A stretch of DNA of 64,000 bases from Clostridia bacterium (GTDB lineage Bacteria; Bacillota; Clostridia; Oscillospirales; Acutalibacteraceae). The position numbers and the translations under genes were made by a program. The stretch is taken from positions 1 to 64,000 of the forward strand of contig JAFSYP010000114.1 of the NCBI GenBank assembly GCA_017449935.1. The letters are read 5' to 3'. The notes under the pieces are model-generated. The model was not told where the DNA came from and did not search any database. It was given only the letters and a program-made list of their open reading frames with translations. Every line of letters starts with the position of its first letter. The first letter of the stretch is position 1. This document shows positions 52,632 to 62,488 of the stretch, one piece after another.

Positions 52632-53879
52632 TTACCCGACGGTCCACAGCCCCAAAGCGGGGTTGCTGATGTAAAAGATCTCCTCGCCGTCCGGCAGCGT
52701 CACGAAACCGTCCGTAAGGCTTTGCGGGTCGTAGCGGCGGACGGCCTCGTCGTACGGGATGAAGCCGAAGCCCGCGCCGCGCACCTCGTCGCCCGTGAGC
52801 TCCTTTGTGCAGTAGGTGATGCGGAACCGTCCGTCCGACGAACCGTGGATCAGGTGCGCCGCGACGGAGAGGTTCTCCCGCAGATCCTCGTTTTCCTCTA
52901 CGAGGCGCAGGATGTTTTCCCGGCCGACGTACCCGTATTTGCGGATCAGGCGGTCGTTTTCGGCGTCCTCGCCGAATTTGCGCACGCCGGGCGCGAGGAT
53001 GACCAGATCGCCGCCGTCGGCGATCGCCATGCGCGTGCGGTAGACGGCCTTGTTTCCGAGCCATGTGCTCTTGAATTCCCGCGGGTCCAGGTAGACCACA
53101 GCCTTGCGGATCGGTCTGTCCAGGTGCGTCAGATTGAGCTGCTGGCTGAGCGACACGGCCTGCTCGAACACGTCGCGCGTGCTGCCGATGCACAGACCGT
53201 GGATATGCGTTTCGTCGTGTTCGCTCGTCGTGACCGTGAGAAAATACAGCAGCGGCACGTCGGCGAGGAAATGCGTCTGCGCATAGTCGAACACTTTGCG
53301 CACGGGGGAGTGGTCCTTGCCCATGATGCGCTCCATGCCGTAGAACGCGCCGAGCATGTGCGAGCTGTTGATCATGCTGCTGCCGCCGCAGCCGACGAAT
53401 ATATTTTTGGAGTAGTTGGCCATACCGACCACCTCGTGCGGCACGACCTGCCCGATCGAGAGGATCAGGTCGTAGCTTTTGTCCACGATGCGGCGGTTGA
53501 CCTCGACGTCGATCTTGCTGTCGACCAGCCCTTCGGATACGTTTCGCACGAAGTCCGCCGGCACCTCGCCGAGCTTGACGACGTCGGTGCGCCAGTTGTG
53601 CACGATCATGCGGTCAAACGGCACGCCGTCGCCGAAGAACGCCGTCCACTCCGTGCGCGTCATCGGCTCATGCGTGCCGAGCGCGGGCATGACGTCGATC
53701 TCGCATGTTTCATGCAGCAGATCATAAACCATCGCCGTAAGGACGCCCGCGCCGGAATACAGCCGCGTATAGTCCGGCGGCAGGATCAGCACCTTACGCA
53801 GCGCCCTGCCGTCGAGCGCTTTTCGGATCGCATCGCGAAGCTCGTCGCGGGAAAGTCCCGTATCGCTTGTCAAAATCAT
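52632..53879 (-). CDS. LarA-family (lactate racemase-like) nickel-pincer enzyme
   Basis: A 415-residue DUF2088 protein. The four catalytic residues of Lactiplantibacillus LarA (His108, His174, Lys184, His200) have counterparts at H70 (ALGTHEPMT), H148 (VVPHEVVG), K158 (NYSKNIF) and H174 (NSSHML). The spacings H-10-K-16-H are the same. It should therefore use the nickel-pincer nucleotide to racemise or epimerise a 2-hydroxy acid. The pincer synthesis genes larB, larC and larE are not in the window. The start at 53879 has GGAGG eight bases upstream. Confidence 0.85.
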   Translation of the reverse strand: MILTSDTGLSRDELRDAIRKALDGRALRKVLILPPDYTRLYSGAGVLTAMVYDLLHETCEIDVMPALGTHEPMTRTEWTAFFGDGVPFDRMIVHNWRTDVVKLGEVPADFVRNVSEGLVDSKIDVEVNRRIVDKSYDLILSIGQVVPHEVVGMANYSKNIFVGCGGSSMINSSHMLGAFYGMERIMGKDHSPVRKVFDYAQTHFLADVPLLYFLTVTTSEHDETHIHGLCIGSTRDVFEQAVSLSQQLNLTHLDRPIRKAVVYLDPREFKSTWLGNKAVYRTRMAIADGGDLVILAPGVRKFGEDAENDRLIRKYGYVGRENILRLVEENEDLRENLSVAAHLIHGSSDGRFRITYCTKELTGDEVRGAGFGFIPYDEAVRRYDPQSLTDGFVTLPDGEEIFYISNPALGLWTVG

Positions 53880-53965
53880 TTGAATCCCTCCGTTCCGCAT
53901 CCAGTATAGCACAGCCGGCGCGCGCATACAAGAAAAAACTTAAAGAAGATTTCACAAATGGTTCA

Positions 53966-53994
53966 TTGACTCTGCATCCGTTCTGTGATAGAAT
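53966..53994 (+). promoter_or_regulatory. Promoter of the zinc-ribbon/DUF4234 gene
   Basis: TTGACT (53966-53971), 17-base spacer and TAGAAT (53989-53994), followed by AAGGAGG before the ATG at 54021. Confidence 0.7.
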
Positions 53995-54020
53995 GAAACA
54001 AAGAAAAAGGAGGTCTTACT

Positions 54021-54623
54021 ATGAATTGCAGCAATTGCGGCACGCCGCTCACAGACGACTTAAAATTCTGCCCGAACTGCGGTACGGCGGTGCAGCCGGA
54101 ACCCGTACAGCAGACGTATGCGCAGCCCGATACGACGCAGACCGATCCCTATGCGAGTCAGTCGTACGCGTCGCAGCAGAGCCAGAGTTATGCCGGATCA
54201 AATCCTTACGGAAACGCGTCGTTCGCGCAAGCGTATTCGTACAGCAGTCCGAAGTTTTACGACTGCGGCATCGAGGCGCGCGATATTGCGCTCGCGGTGC
54301 TTCTGTCTGTCGTGACCTGCGGCATCTACAACATCTTCTGGTTCATCAAGATGGTCGAGGACGTCCGGAAGGCCGCGAACGACCAGACCTCGTTCACCGG
54401 CGGCGTCACATGGCTGCTGACCATCATTACCGGCGGCATCTACGGCTGGTACTGGTACTACCAGGCCGGAAAAAAGATGAAGTATGCCAAGCAGGTGCGC
54501 AATATGCCCGCCGAGGACAACACGGAGATATTGTATCTGGTCCTGTCGATCTTCGGCTTCGGCATCATCAATATGTGTCTGATCCAGTCCGATCTGAACA
54601 AGATGGCGACTGTGCGTCAATGA
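54021..54623 (+). CDS. Zinc-ribbon and DUF4234 membrane protein
   Basis: A 200-residue protein. Residues 1-25 are a zinc ribbon (CSNCGTPLTDDLKFCPNCG), 30-80 a low-complexity Gln/Ser/Tyr/Pro linker, and 85-195 a DUF4234 domain with three or four hydrophobic segments (CGIYNIFWFIKMVEDV, GGIYGWYWYYQAGKKM). The function of the family is unknown. Its stop overlaps the start of the next gene, so they are translationally coupled. Confidence 0.85.
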   Translation: MNCSNCGTPLTDDLKFCPNCGTAVQPEPVQQTYAQPDTTQTDPYASQSYASQQSQSYAGSNPYGNASFAQAYSYSSPKFYDCGIEARDIALAVLLSVVTCGIYNIFWFIKMVEDVRKAANDQTSFTGGVTWLLTIITGGIYGWYWYYQAGKKMKYAKQVRNMPAEDNTEILYLVLSIFGFGIINMCLIQSDLNKMATVRQ

Positions 54624-55000
54624 TGCGAACAAGACTTTTTAAACTCCTGCGCGCGGTGGGGATCCTGCTGTGCGCAGGTTTCCTTTATGCGCTTTTGGTG
54701 CGTCGGACGGGATGGGGTATTCCGTGTCCCGTGTACGCGCTGACGGGGCTGAAGTGTCCCGGCTGCGGCGTGACGCGCATGGCGGTCAGTCTTCTGCACG
54801 GCGATCTGCGCGCCGCGTTCGCGTATAACCGCGCCGTCCTTTGTCTGCTGCCCGCGGGCGTTTATGTCGCGCTTTCGTATGCCGTCGGCTACGTCCGACG
54901 GGGGGACCGGCTGCTGCACGGCGCGCCGAAGGCCGCGGCGATCGGCATTTTGACCGTGCTGCTCGCGTTCGGCGCGGCGCGAAATTTTCTCGGCTGGTAG
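54620..55000 (+). CDS. DUF2752 membrane protein
   Basis: A 126-residue membrane protein of the DUF2752 family. The signature is CPVYALTGLKCPGCGVTRMA, followed by LLHGDLRAAFAYN. Three hydrophobic segments flank it. The Cys-containing motif is strictly conserved in the family but its role is unknown. It commonly sits beside zinc-ribbon membrane proteins, as here, where the ATG overlaps the stop of the upstream gene. Confidence 0.85.
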   Translation: MMRTRLFKLLRAVGILLCAGFLYALLVRRTGWGIPCPVYALTGLKCPGCGVTRMAVSLLHGDLRAAFAYNRAVLCLLPAGVYVALSYAVGYVRRGDRLLHGAPKAAAIGILTVLLAFGAARNFLGW

Positions 55001-55061
55001 AGGCGGAAAGCATTGGTTGCTTTGCACAAAAACGAGAGAATGATTTTGGCTATTTTACCGC

Positions 55062-55089
55062 TTGTTTTTTTCGGCGTTCGCGCTATAAT
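55062..55089 (+). promoter_or_regulatory. ATP synthase operon promoter
   Basis: TTGTTT (55062-55067), 16-base spacer and TATAAT (55084-55089), 43 bases before the first gene of the atp cluster. Confidence 0.6.
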
Positions 55090-55131
55090 TAAAGATATTT
55101 TACCGTACCATATTATGGAGAGGCGTACTGT

Positions 55132-55401
55132 ATGGGTCCGATCCTCTGGTTGCTGCCCGGCGCTCTGTTCGGAGCGGCAGAATTTTTTTTGACGAAGGTC
55201 ATCGCGGGACGCGTGCTCTCCGGCAGGACGCCGATCCTGCTGCTGTGCGCCAAGCTCGCATCCTATGCCGCCGTGCTGGTCCCCGTGTTTTTGCTGCTGC
55301 CCTCTGCGGCGGCGAAATGGTTCGGGATCGGCGCGGGCAGCGGCGTTCTGGCGGTCGGCACGGTCTGTGCCGTCCTTGCGATCCTGAAGGAAAAGAGGTG
55401 A
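55132..55401 (+). CDS. Small membrane protein at the head of the atp operon (AtpI-like position)
   Basis: An 89-residue protein with three hydrophobic segments and a basic C-terminus (LAILKEKR). It sits where atpI is found in many atp operons and is of similar size to AtpI, which helps c-ring assembly and Mg2+ handling. I cannot recognise AtpI motifs, so the assignment rests on position. It lies 6 bases from atpB and GAGAGG precedes its ATG. Confidence 0.5.
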   Translation: MGPILWLLPGALFGAAEFFLTKVIAGRVLSGRTPILLLCAKLASYAAVLVPVFLLLPSAAAKWFGIGAGSGVLAVGTVCAVLAILKEKR

Positions 55402-55407
55402 AGCGTT

Positions 55408-56298
55408 TTGGATACCCTGACCGGGATCAAGCTCGCGGCTTCCGCGGTCGTGTTTGTCGTGTTCCTTGTGCTCTGGTGTAAAAAGCGGCACGACACGCTC
55501 TCGGAGCCGGATCCGAAAAAAGCGAAAAAGAAGCGGCGGCTTCCCTTTTTCGGCATGGTCATCAGCGCGTGGTTTTTCGTCGCGTGCGTGGTCAATCTCG
55601 TGACAGGCGGGCCGAAAGGCATATCGCTGGAGCTGGAGATGTTCTCGCCGCGCGTGCAGCTCGGGCCGCTGTCTGTCGCGCGCACGACGCTGACGGCCTA
55701 CGTCCTGCTCGGCGTGATCGCCGTGCTGTGCATCCTGTTCCGCCTGATCGCGTATCCGAAATTCAAGGATGAGCCGAAGGGGCTGCAGAACCTTCTGGAG
55801 GCGGCCGTCGAATTTGTCGACAAGTTCGTGCACGACAATGCCGGCGATCTGTCGCCCGTTTTACCGGCGTATATGTTCTCCGTGGCCGTGCTGCTGATCG
55901 GCTGCGCCGCGTCGGAGCTTTTCGGTCAGCGTCCGCCGACCTCGGACGTGGAGTTCACGCTTTCTCTGGCGCTGTGCACGTTCTATCTGCTGAACTATTA
56001 CGGCGTGCGAAAGAAGGGGCTGTTCGGCCGCGTGAAGTCGCTCGCGTCGCCCTCGCCGATGATCATGCCCATGCGCATTCTCAGCGACGTCGCCGCGCCG
56101 GTTTCTCTGGCGTGCCGACTGTTCGGCAATATGCTCGGCGGCATGATCGTGATGGATCTGCTGAAAAACTCGCTGGGCGGCTATGCCGTCGGCCTCACCT
56201 CGCTGGCGGGACTGTACTTCAATCTGTTCCACCCGCTCATCCAAACGTATATCTTTATCATCCTGTCTCTCACCTTCATCCGAGAGGCGACCGAATAA
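55408..56298 (+). CDS. atpB: ATP synthase F0 subunit a
   Basis: A 296-residue membrane subunit that forms the ion half-channels of the F0 motor. The helix with the essential Arg is SLACRLFGNMLGGMIVMDLL, and the last helix FNLFHPLIQTYIFIILSLTF is conserved. A 60-residue N-terminal extension with a Lys-rich loop (DPKKAKKKRRLPFFG) is longer than usual. Translation probably starts at TTG (55408), with GAGGTG seven bases upstream. Part of the operon B-E-F-H-A-G-D-C. Confidence 0.92.
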   Translation: MDTLTGIKLAASAVVFVVFLVLWCKKRHDTLSEPDPKKAKKKRRLPFFGMVISAWFFVACVVNLVTGGPKGISLELEMFSPRVQLGPLSVARTTLTAYVLLGVIAVLCILFRLIAYPKFKDEPKGLQNLLEAAVEFVDKFVHDNAGDLSPVLPAYMFSVAVLLIGCAASELFGQRPPTSDVEFTLSLALCTFYLLNYYGVRKKGLFGRVKSLASPSPMIMPMRILSDVAAPVSLACRLFGNMLGGMIVMDLLKNSLGGYAVGLTSLAGLYFNLFHPLIQTYIFIILSLTFIREATE

Positions 56299-56317
56299 TA
56301 TTGGGAGGTAATCAACC

Positions 56318-56527
56318 ATGACACCATTCGCAGCGGCACTTGCACTTCTGCCCGCACTGGGCGCCGGCATTATGATGGGCTTTGCGACGAGCAAGGCCGT
56401 CGACGCGACCGCGCGTCAGCCGGAGGCTTCCGGTAAGATCAATTCCATCCTGCTTCTCGGCCTGGCGCTGGCCGAATCCACCGCGATCTATTCATTCGTG
56501 ATCGCGCTGATCCTCGCGGTCAAATAA
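56318..56527 (+). CDS. atpE: ATP synthase F0 subunit c
   Basis: A 69-residue hairpin that makes the rotor ring. The loop [10 protein letters not shown] is conserved and the ion-carrying Glu is E53 in [16 protein letters not shown]. The E-S-T and Tyr residues match the sodium-binding site of Ilyobacter-type rings, but the Gln of the first helix (Q32 there) is Met20 here, so ion choice (H+ or Na+) is unclear. It is preceded by GGGAGG. Confidence 0.95.
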   Translation: MTPFAAALALLPALGAGIMMGFATSKAVDATARQPEASGKINSILLLGLALAESTAIYSFVIALILAVK

Positions 56528-56545
56528 GACAGGGAAGGGAATACT

Positions 56546-57061
56546 ATGGAGAGTTTAGGACTGGATCTGTCCAAGATCCCGATCGACTTCCTGCTCAACA
56601 TCCTGAATATCGTTCTGCTGTTCGTGATCGTGCGTTCGCTCGCCTACAAACCGATCCGCAAGTTTATGGACGCGCGTACCGCGCGCGTGGCTGCCGAGGC
56701 CGCAAAAGCCGAGGAGAAAGCGGCCGAGGCGCAGAAGGTCAAAGCGGAGTACGAAGAAAAGCTGCAAAACTGCGAGGCTGAGACGCAGGCGCACAGGCAG
56801 GCGGCGCGCCGCGAGGCCGAGGCCGAAGCGGACGCGATCCGCGCCGAAGCGCACGCCGAGGCGCAAAGCATCCTGGACGACGCGCGTGCGCGCGCCAAGC
56901 AGGAGCACGACGAAACGCTCGGCACGATGCAGCGCGACGTCGTGGATCTCGCGTTCGGCATCAGTGAAAAGCTGCTCGGACACAGCATCACGGACGCGGA
57001 CACGAAAAAGATGGCGGACCGTCTGTTCGACGAGAGCCTCAGCGGTGGGAAAGCGTCATGA
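56546..57061 (+). CDS. atpF: ATP synthase F0 subunit b
   Basis: A 171-residue stator subunit. One N-terminal membrane helix (FLLNILNIVLLFVIVRSL) is followed by a long Ala/Glu/Lys-rich right-handed coiled coil at about 40-140 (AEAAKAEEKAAEAQKVKAEY). The C-terminal part (DVVDLAFGISEKLLGHSITD) contacts F1 and delta. It overlaps the following short gene by 4 bases. Confidence 0.93.
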   Translation: MESLGLDLSKIPIDFLLNILNIVLLFVIVRSLAYKPIRKFMDARTARVAAEAAKAEEKAAEAQKVKAEYEEKLQNCEAETQAHRQAARREAEAEADAIRAEAHAEAQSILDDARARAKQEHDETLGTMQRDVVDLAFGISEKLLGHSITDADTKKMADRLFDESLSGGKAS

Positions 57062-57279
57062 AAAAAGCAAAGATTCTCTGTGCGGCGAACGTGTCGGACG
57101 ACGCGTACGCCTATATCTGTGAAAGAATAGCCGGGCGGTTCGGCGCGGTCAACTGCGAGCGGGAGACGGACGAGTCCCTGCTCGGCGGTTTTATCGTGCT
57201 GTATGACGGCAAGATCTACGATATGAGCCTGCGCACGCAGCTTCAGGCGATGCGCGGCAGTCTTGACAGCAAGGAGTGA
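57058..57279 (+). CDS. atpH: Truncated ATP synthase delta subunit (C-terminal domain only)
   Basis: A 73-residue protein in the exact position of atpH. Its second half LLGGFIVLYDGKIYDMSLRT matches the C-terminal GGxxVxxGDxxxDxSxxxxL signature of delta/OSCP. Normal delta subunits have about 180 residues, with an N-terminal six-helix domain that binds alpha; that part is missing here, and no frame upstream could supply it because the ATG overlaps the atpF stop. The stator may therefore be attached in a different way, for example through the extended b subunit. Confidence 0.8.
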   Translation: MKKAKILCAANVSDDAYAYICERIAGRFGAVNCERETDESLLGGFIVLYDGKIYDMSLRTQLQAMRGSLDSKE

Positions 57280-57283
57280 GCGC

Positions 57284-58759
57284 ATGGCAACAGACCTGAG
57301 TGCGTTCCTGAAACAAAAAATCGAATCCTTTTCCGTGCAGCCCGTGGTCTATGCCTACGGGACGGTCAGCCGTGTCGGCGACGGCGTGGCGCGTGTGACG
57401 GGACTGCCCGGCCGGTGCTACGGCGAGCTGCTGCAGTTTGAGAGCGGCGCGTTCGGCATGGCGATCGACCTGGAAGAGGACGGCGCGGGCGTCGTGCTCC
57501 TGAATACGGCGGACGTCATCCGCGTCGGCAGCCGCGTACGCGGCACGGGACGCGTCTGCGACGTGCCGGTGGGCGATATGCTGCTCGGCCGCGTGATCGA
57601 TCCGATCGGCCGCGCGCTCGACGGCGAGGAGATCGTTTCCGACGTTTACTATCCCGTGGAGCGTCCCGCGCCCGATCTTGTGAGCCGGCGCGCCGTGGAC
57701 GCGCCGATGGAGACGGGCATGATTTCTATCGACAGCCTTGTTCCGATCGGCCGCGGGCAGCGCGAGCTGATCATCGGCGACCGGCAGACGGGCAAGACGA
57801 CGCTTGCGCTCGACGCCATCCTCAACCAGAAGGGCAAGGATATGATCTGCATTTACTGCGCCGTCGGACAAAAGGCGTCGACCGTGTCCTCCGTGATCGA
57901 GACGCTGCGTTCGAGCGGCGCGATGGAATACAGCGTCGTCGTCGCGGCGACGGCGTCCGATTCGCCGGCGCTGCAGTATCTGGCGCCTTACGCTGCGTGT
58001 GCGGTCGGCGAATACTTCATGGAGCGGGGCAGGGACGTGCTGGTCGTCTATGACGATCTGTCCAAGCACGCCGTCGCTTACCGTGCGATGTCGCTGCTGC
58101 TGCGCCGTTCTCCGGGGCGCGAAGCGTATCCGGGCGATATCTTCTATCTGCACAGCCGTCTTCTGGAACGCGCCGCCTGTCTGTCCGCGTCGCGCGGCGG
58201 CGGCACGCTGACGGCGCTGCCGATCATTGAAACCAAGGGCGGCAACATTTCCGCCTATATCCCGACCAACGTGATCTCCATCACGGACGGTCAGATCTAT
58301 CTCGAATCGGAGCTGTTCCACAACGGCGTGCGTCCGGCCGTCAATACCGGCCTGTCCGTGTCGCGCGTCGGGCGCGCCGCGCAGCCGCAGGCGATGCGCA
58401 AGGTGTCGTCGTCGCTGCGCATCGAGCTGGCGCAGTACAGGGAGATGGCGGTCTTTTCGCGCTTCGGCGCCGACCTCGACGCGTCCACCAAAAAGATGCT
58501 CGGCAGCGGCGAGCGGCTGACGCAGCTGCTCACGCAGGGCAAGCACGAGCTGTACAGCCTCAGCGAAAAGGTCGCGCTGCTGCTCTGGTTCAAAAACAGC
58601 GGATTCGACGACGTCGCGCCGGCGCAGATTCACGACGCGGCGCGCGCGTTCCTGCAAAAGATGCACGAAACGTGCGGCGACGCCCTCGCGCAGATCGACC
58701 GCACCGGCGACTTCACGCCGCAGCAGGAGCAGGCGATCCTGCAGGCCGCGCGGTCCTGA
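57284..58759 (+). CDS. atpA: ATP synthase F1 subunit alpha
   Basis: A 491-residue non-catalytic nucleotide-binding subunit. The Walker A motif is GDRQTGKTTLALD, Walker B is DVLVVYDDLSKHAVAYR with the alpha-specific SKHAVAYR context, and the terminal VNTGLSVSRVGRAAQ is conserved. The N-terminal helix that normally binds delta is short (MATDLSAFLKQKIESF). The start at 57284 has AAGGAG seven bases upstream; an earlier TTG frame is rejected. Confidence 0.95.
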   Translation: MATDLSAFLKQKIESFSVQPVVYAYGTVSRVGDGVARVTGLPGRCYGELLQFESGAFGMAIDLEEDGAGVVLLNTADVIRVGSRVRGTGRVCDVPVGDMLLGRVIDPIGRALDGEEIVSDVYYPVERPAPDLVSRRAVDAPMETGMISIDSLVPIGRGQRELIIGDRQTGKTTLALDAILNQKGKDMICIYCAVGQKASTVSSVIETLRSSGAMEYSVVVAATASDSPALQYLAPYAACAVGEYFMERGRDVLVVYDDLSKHAVAYRAMSLLLRRSPGREAYPGDIFYLHSRLLERAACLSASRGGGTLTALPIIETKGGNISAYIPTNVISITDGQIYLESELFHNGVRPAVNTGLSVSRVGRAAQPQAMRKVSSSLRIELAQYREMAVFSRFGADLDASTKKMLGSGERLTQLLTQGKHELYSLSEKVALLLWFKNSGFDDVAPAQIHDAARAFLQKMHETCGDALAQIDRTGDFTPQQEQAILQAARS

Positions 58760-58771
58760 CGGGGTGGCGGT

Positions 58772-59671
58772 ATGGCTGTAAAAAACATCAACGAGATCAA
58801 CCGCGATCTCGACGCGATCTACCAGACGCGGCACGTAACGAATGCGATGTATATGCTCTCCGCGAGCGCCATGCGTCAGGGAATGGAACGGGCGGACTAT
58901 AACCGCGCCTATATGCGCTACGTCTGCACCGCGGTGAAGGATCTTCTGGAAAAGTCGCCGGACGTGCGCAACGCGTTCATCGACAGCGACGGGTATCTCG
59001 GCAAACACGATACGGCGTTTTTAGTGATCGCGTCCGACAAAAGCCTGTGCGGCGCGTACAACCAGAATGTGGCGGCCGTCGTTGAGGCGCAGCTGCAGCG
59101 TGTGCGGGCGGACGGACGTGAGACGGTCGTTTACACCGCGGGGCTGAAGATCGCGGAGATCCTGCGCGCGCGCGGCGTGGAGATCTATCGGGATTTTGAA
59201 GGCGCGTCGCAGTACCCGTCCATGCACCATGTCTACACGATCGCGCAGGAGCTGATCGACATTTACCGCTGCGGGTTCGTGCGGGACATTTATGTGGTCT
59301 TTACCGAATATGAATCTGCCGCGAAGCAGTCGGTGATCATACATCGGCTACTTCCGCTGGTAGTTGAAAACTTTGAAACGATTCCGATCGATGCGCCGTA
59401 TCCGGCGCGGATGACCTATGAGCCGTCGTCCGAAGAAGTGTTCAACAAAATGGTGCCGCAGTACCTGCAGGGGTATCTGTACGGCTGCTTCTGCTCGGCG
59501 CAGATCTGCGAGAATCTGTCGCGGATGGAAGCGATGCAGAGCGCGACGCGAAACGCGGACGAGATGATCAAAAAGCTCACCACGGCGTACAATACGGCGC
59601 GGCAGCTGACGATAACGAGCGAACTGACGGAGATCGCGGCCGCGACGGAATTGATCCGACATTCAGTATAA
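58772..59671 (+). CDS. atpG: ATP synthase F1 subunit gamma
   Basis: A 299-residue central-stalk subunit. The N-terminal coiled-coil helix NINEINRDLDAIYQTRHVTN and its C-terminal partner (ATRNADEMIKKLTTAYNTAR with a final ITSELTEIAAATELI) flank a Rossmann-like middle domain (SDKSLCGAYNQNV). The C-terminal ITSELTEIA replaces the common ITQEISEIV. Order A-G-D-C is standard. Confidence 0.93.
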   Translation: MAVKNINEINRDLDAIYQTRHVTNAMYMLSASAMRQGMERADYNRAYMRYVCTAVKDLLEKSPDVRNAFIDSDGYLGKHDTAFLVIASDKSLCGAYNQNVAAVVEAQLQRVRADGRETVVYTAGLKIAEILRARGVEIYRDFEGASQYPSMHHVYTIAQELIDIYRCGFVRDIYVVFTEYESAAKQSVIIHRLLPLVVENFETIPIDAPYPARMTYEPSSEEVFNKMVPQYLQGYLYGCFCSAQICENLSRMEAMQSATRNADEMIKKLTTAYNTARQLTITSELTEIAAATELIRHSV

Positions 59672-59680
59672 GTATAATAG

Positions 59681-61490
<1,810 letters not shown>

Positions 61491-61491
<1 letters not shown>

Positions 61492-61523
61492 CTCGTCACC
61501 CAATTGCGGATGACGAGTTTTTT
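61491..61523 (+). terminator. ATP synthase operon terminator
   Basis: ACTCGTCA (61491-61498) pairs with TGACGAGT (61511-61518), followed by TTTTTT. It starts on the last base of the atpC stop codon. Confidence 0.85.
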
Positions 61524-61537
61524 GCTGTTTTTACGGT

Positions 61538-61706
61538 TTAAGGCAACGCCGCACAAATCGCGGCGCACGCCTTGCTCGAATCTGTTTCCGTCATGCTGCA
61601 CAAAAATCTCTTGACTTGCGGCAGCAAGCCTGCGATCTTTTTGTACAACCTGACGAAAAATCTTGCTTCGCAATCCGCACACCTCAATTGTGCGGCGTTA
61701 CCTTAA
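61538..61706 (+). repeat. 169-bp MITE-like element, copy 2 (complete)
   Basis: The element is bounded by 19-bp terminal inverted repeats: TTAAGGCAACGCCGCACAA (61538-61556) and TTGTGCGGCGTTACCTTAA (61688-61706), with one mismatch. A TA dinucleotide at each edge would fit target duplication by an IS630/Tc1-type transposase, though the palindromic TTAA makes the exact edge ambiguous. A second copy in inverted orientation is at 1-141. It fills the gap between the convergent atpC and MBL genes and supplies the stop codon of the MBL gene (61703-61705). Confidence 0.85.
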
Positions 61707-62479
61707 AAAACGATCCGCATTCCGTCGAAGGCGGCGCGCACGTGAAAACGCTCCAGCACGGCGGCGGTCTCGGCGTGGGAGCCGTGCAGCGCGCGGGCGA
61801 AGTGCGACGCGACGATGCAGCCGTCCGGCGCGAGCATCTTCTGCGAAATGATCTCACGCGTCATCATCCGCAGCATCGGGATCGAATTGTGTTCAAAAAT
61901 GCGCCAGTCGTCCCGGTCGCCGACGGTGCAGTCGAGCACCATCACGTCGAATTTGTGCCGCAGCATCTCCTTCCACGACGGGCGCAGGAACCATGCGCCG
62001 TCCAGCCCGTAGAACACGGTTTTGCCGTTCGGCGTGCGCAGGATATAATGTACCGGACTGCGCGCGTCCTGCATCACGACGTCGTGGTTCGCCGGCACGC
62101 TCGTCACGGTAAAGCCGCCCATCCGCAGTGGGACGTACGGCAGGACAGGGATCGTTTCGATATGCGGATGCCGACCGATCTTCGCGCGCGCAAAGCCGTC
62201 GCACATCAGGCGGAGCTTCCGCGTTTCGGCGAGCTTCAGCAGTGCGGACAGATCGAAGTGATCCTCATGGTCATGCGTCAGCAGCACGTCCGTCACGCCG
62301 TCCAGCGCGCCCGGCTGCACTTCGGCTTCATAGTCCCAGATCCGCGGTCCGCAGTCCAGCAGCAGCGTGCCGTTGAGCAATGCGGCGGCGTTCCGACGGA
62401 AGAAGCCGTCTTTGTTCGGTGTGTTCCAGTCGGCGGCGCCGGTGCCGAGGAAGCGCAGTTCATTGTTTGCGGGGGGCAT
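61703..62479 (-). CDS. MBL-fold metallo-hydrolase (PhnP-like)
   Basis: A 258-residue metallo-beta-lactamase-fold hydrolase. The metal motif is H69-x-H71-x-D73-H74 in LLTHDHEDHFDLSAL, with further metal ligands probably in SVPANHDVVM and IVASHFARAL. The LGTGAADWNTP start and YGLDGAW segment resemble PhnP/RNase Z-like phosphodiesterases. Its last codon and stop are at the edge of the 169-bp repeat, so the native 3' end may have been altered by the insertion. It is followed upstream by the YitT gene 9 bases away. Confidence 0.85.
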   Translation of the reverse strand: MPPANNELRFLGTGAADWNTPNKDGFFRRNAAALLNGTLLLDCGPRIWDYEAEVQPGALDGVTDVLLTHDHEDHFDLSALLKLAETRKLRLMCDGFARAKIGRHPHIETIPVLPYVPLRMGGFTVTSVPANHDVVMQDARSPVHYILRTPNGKTVFYGLDGAWFLRPSWKEMLRHKFDVMVLDCTVGDRDDWRIFEHNSIPMLRMMTREIISQKMLAPDGCIVASHFARALHGSHAETAAVLERFHVRAAFDGMRIVF

Positions 62480-62488
62480 GGTTTCCTC

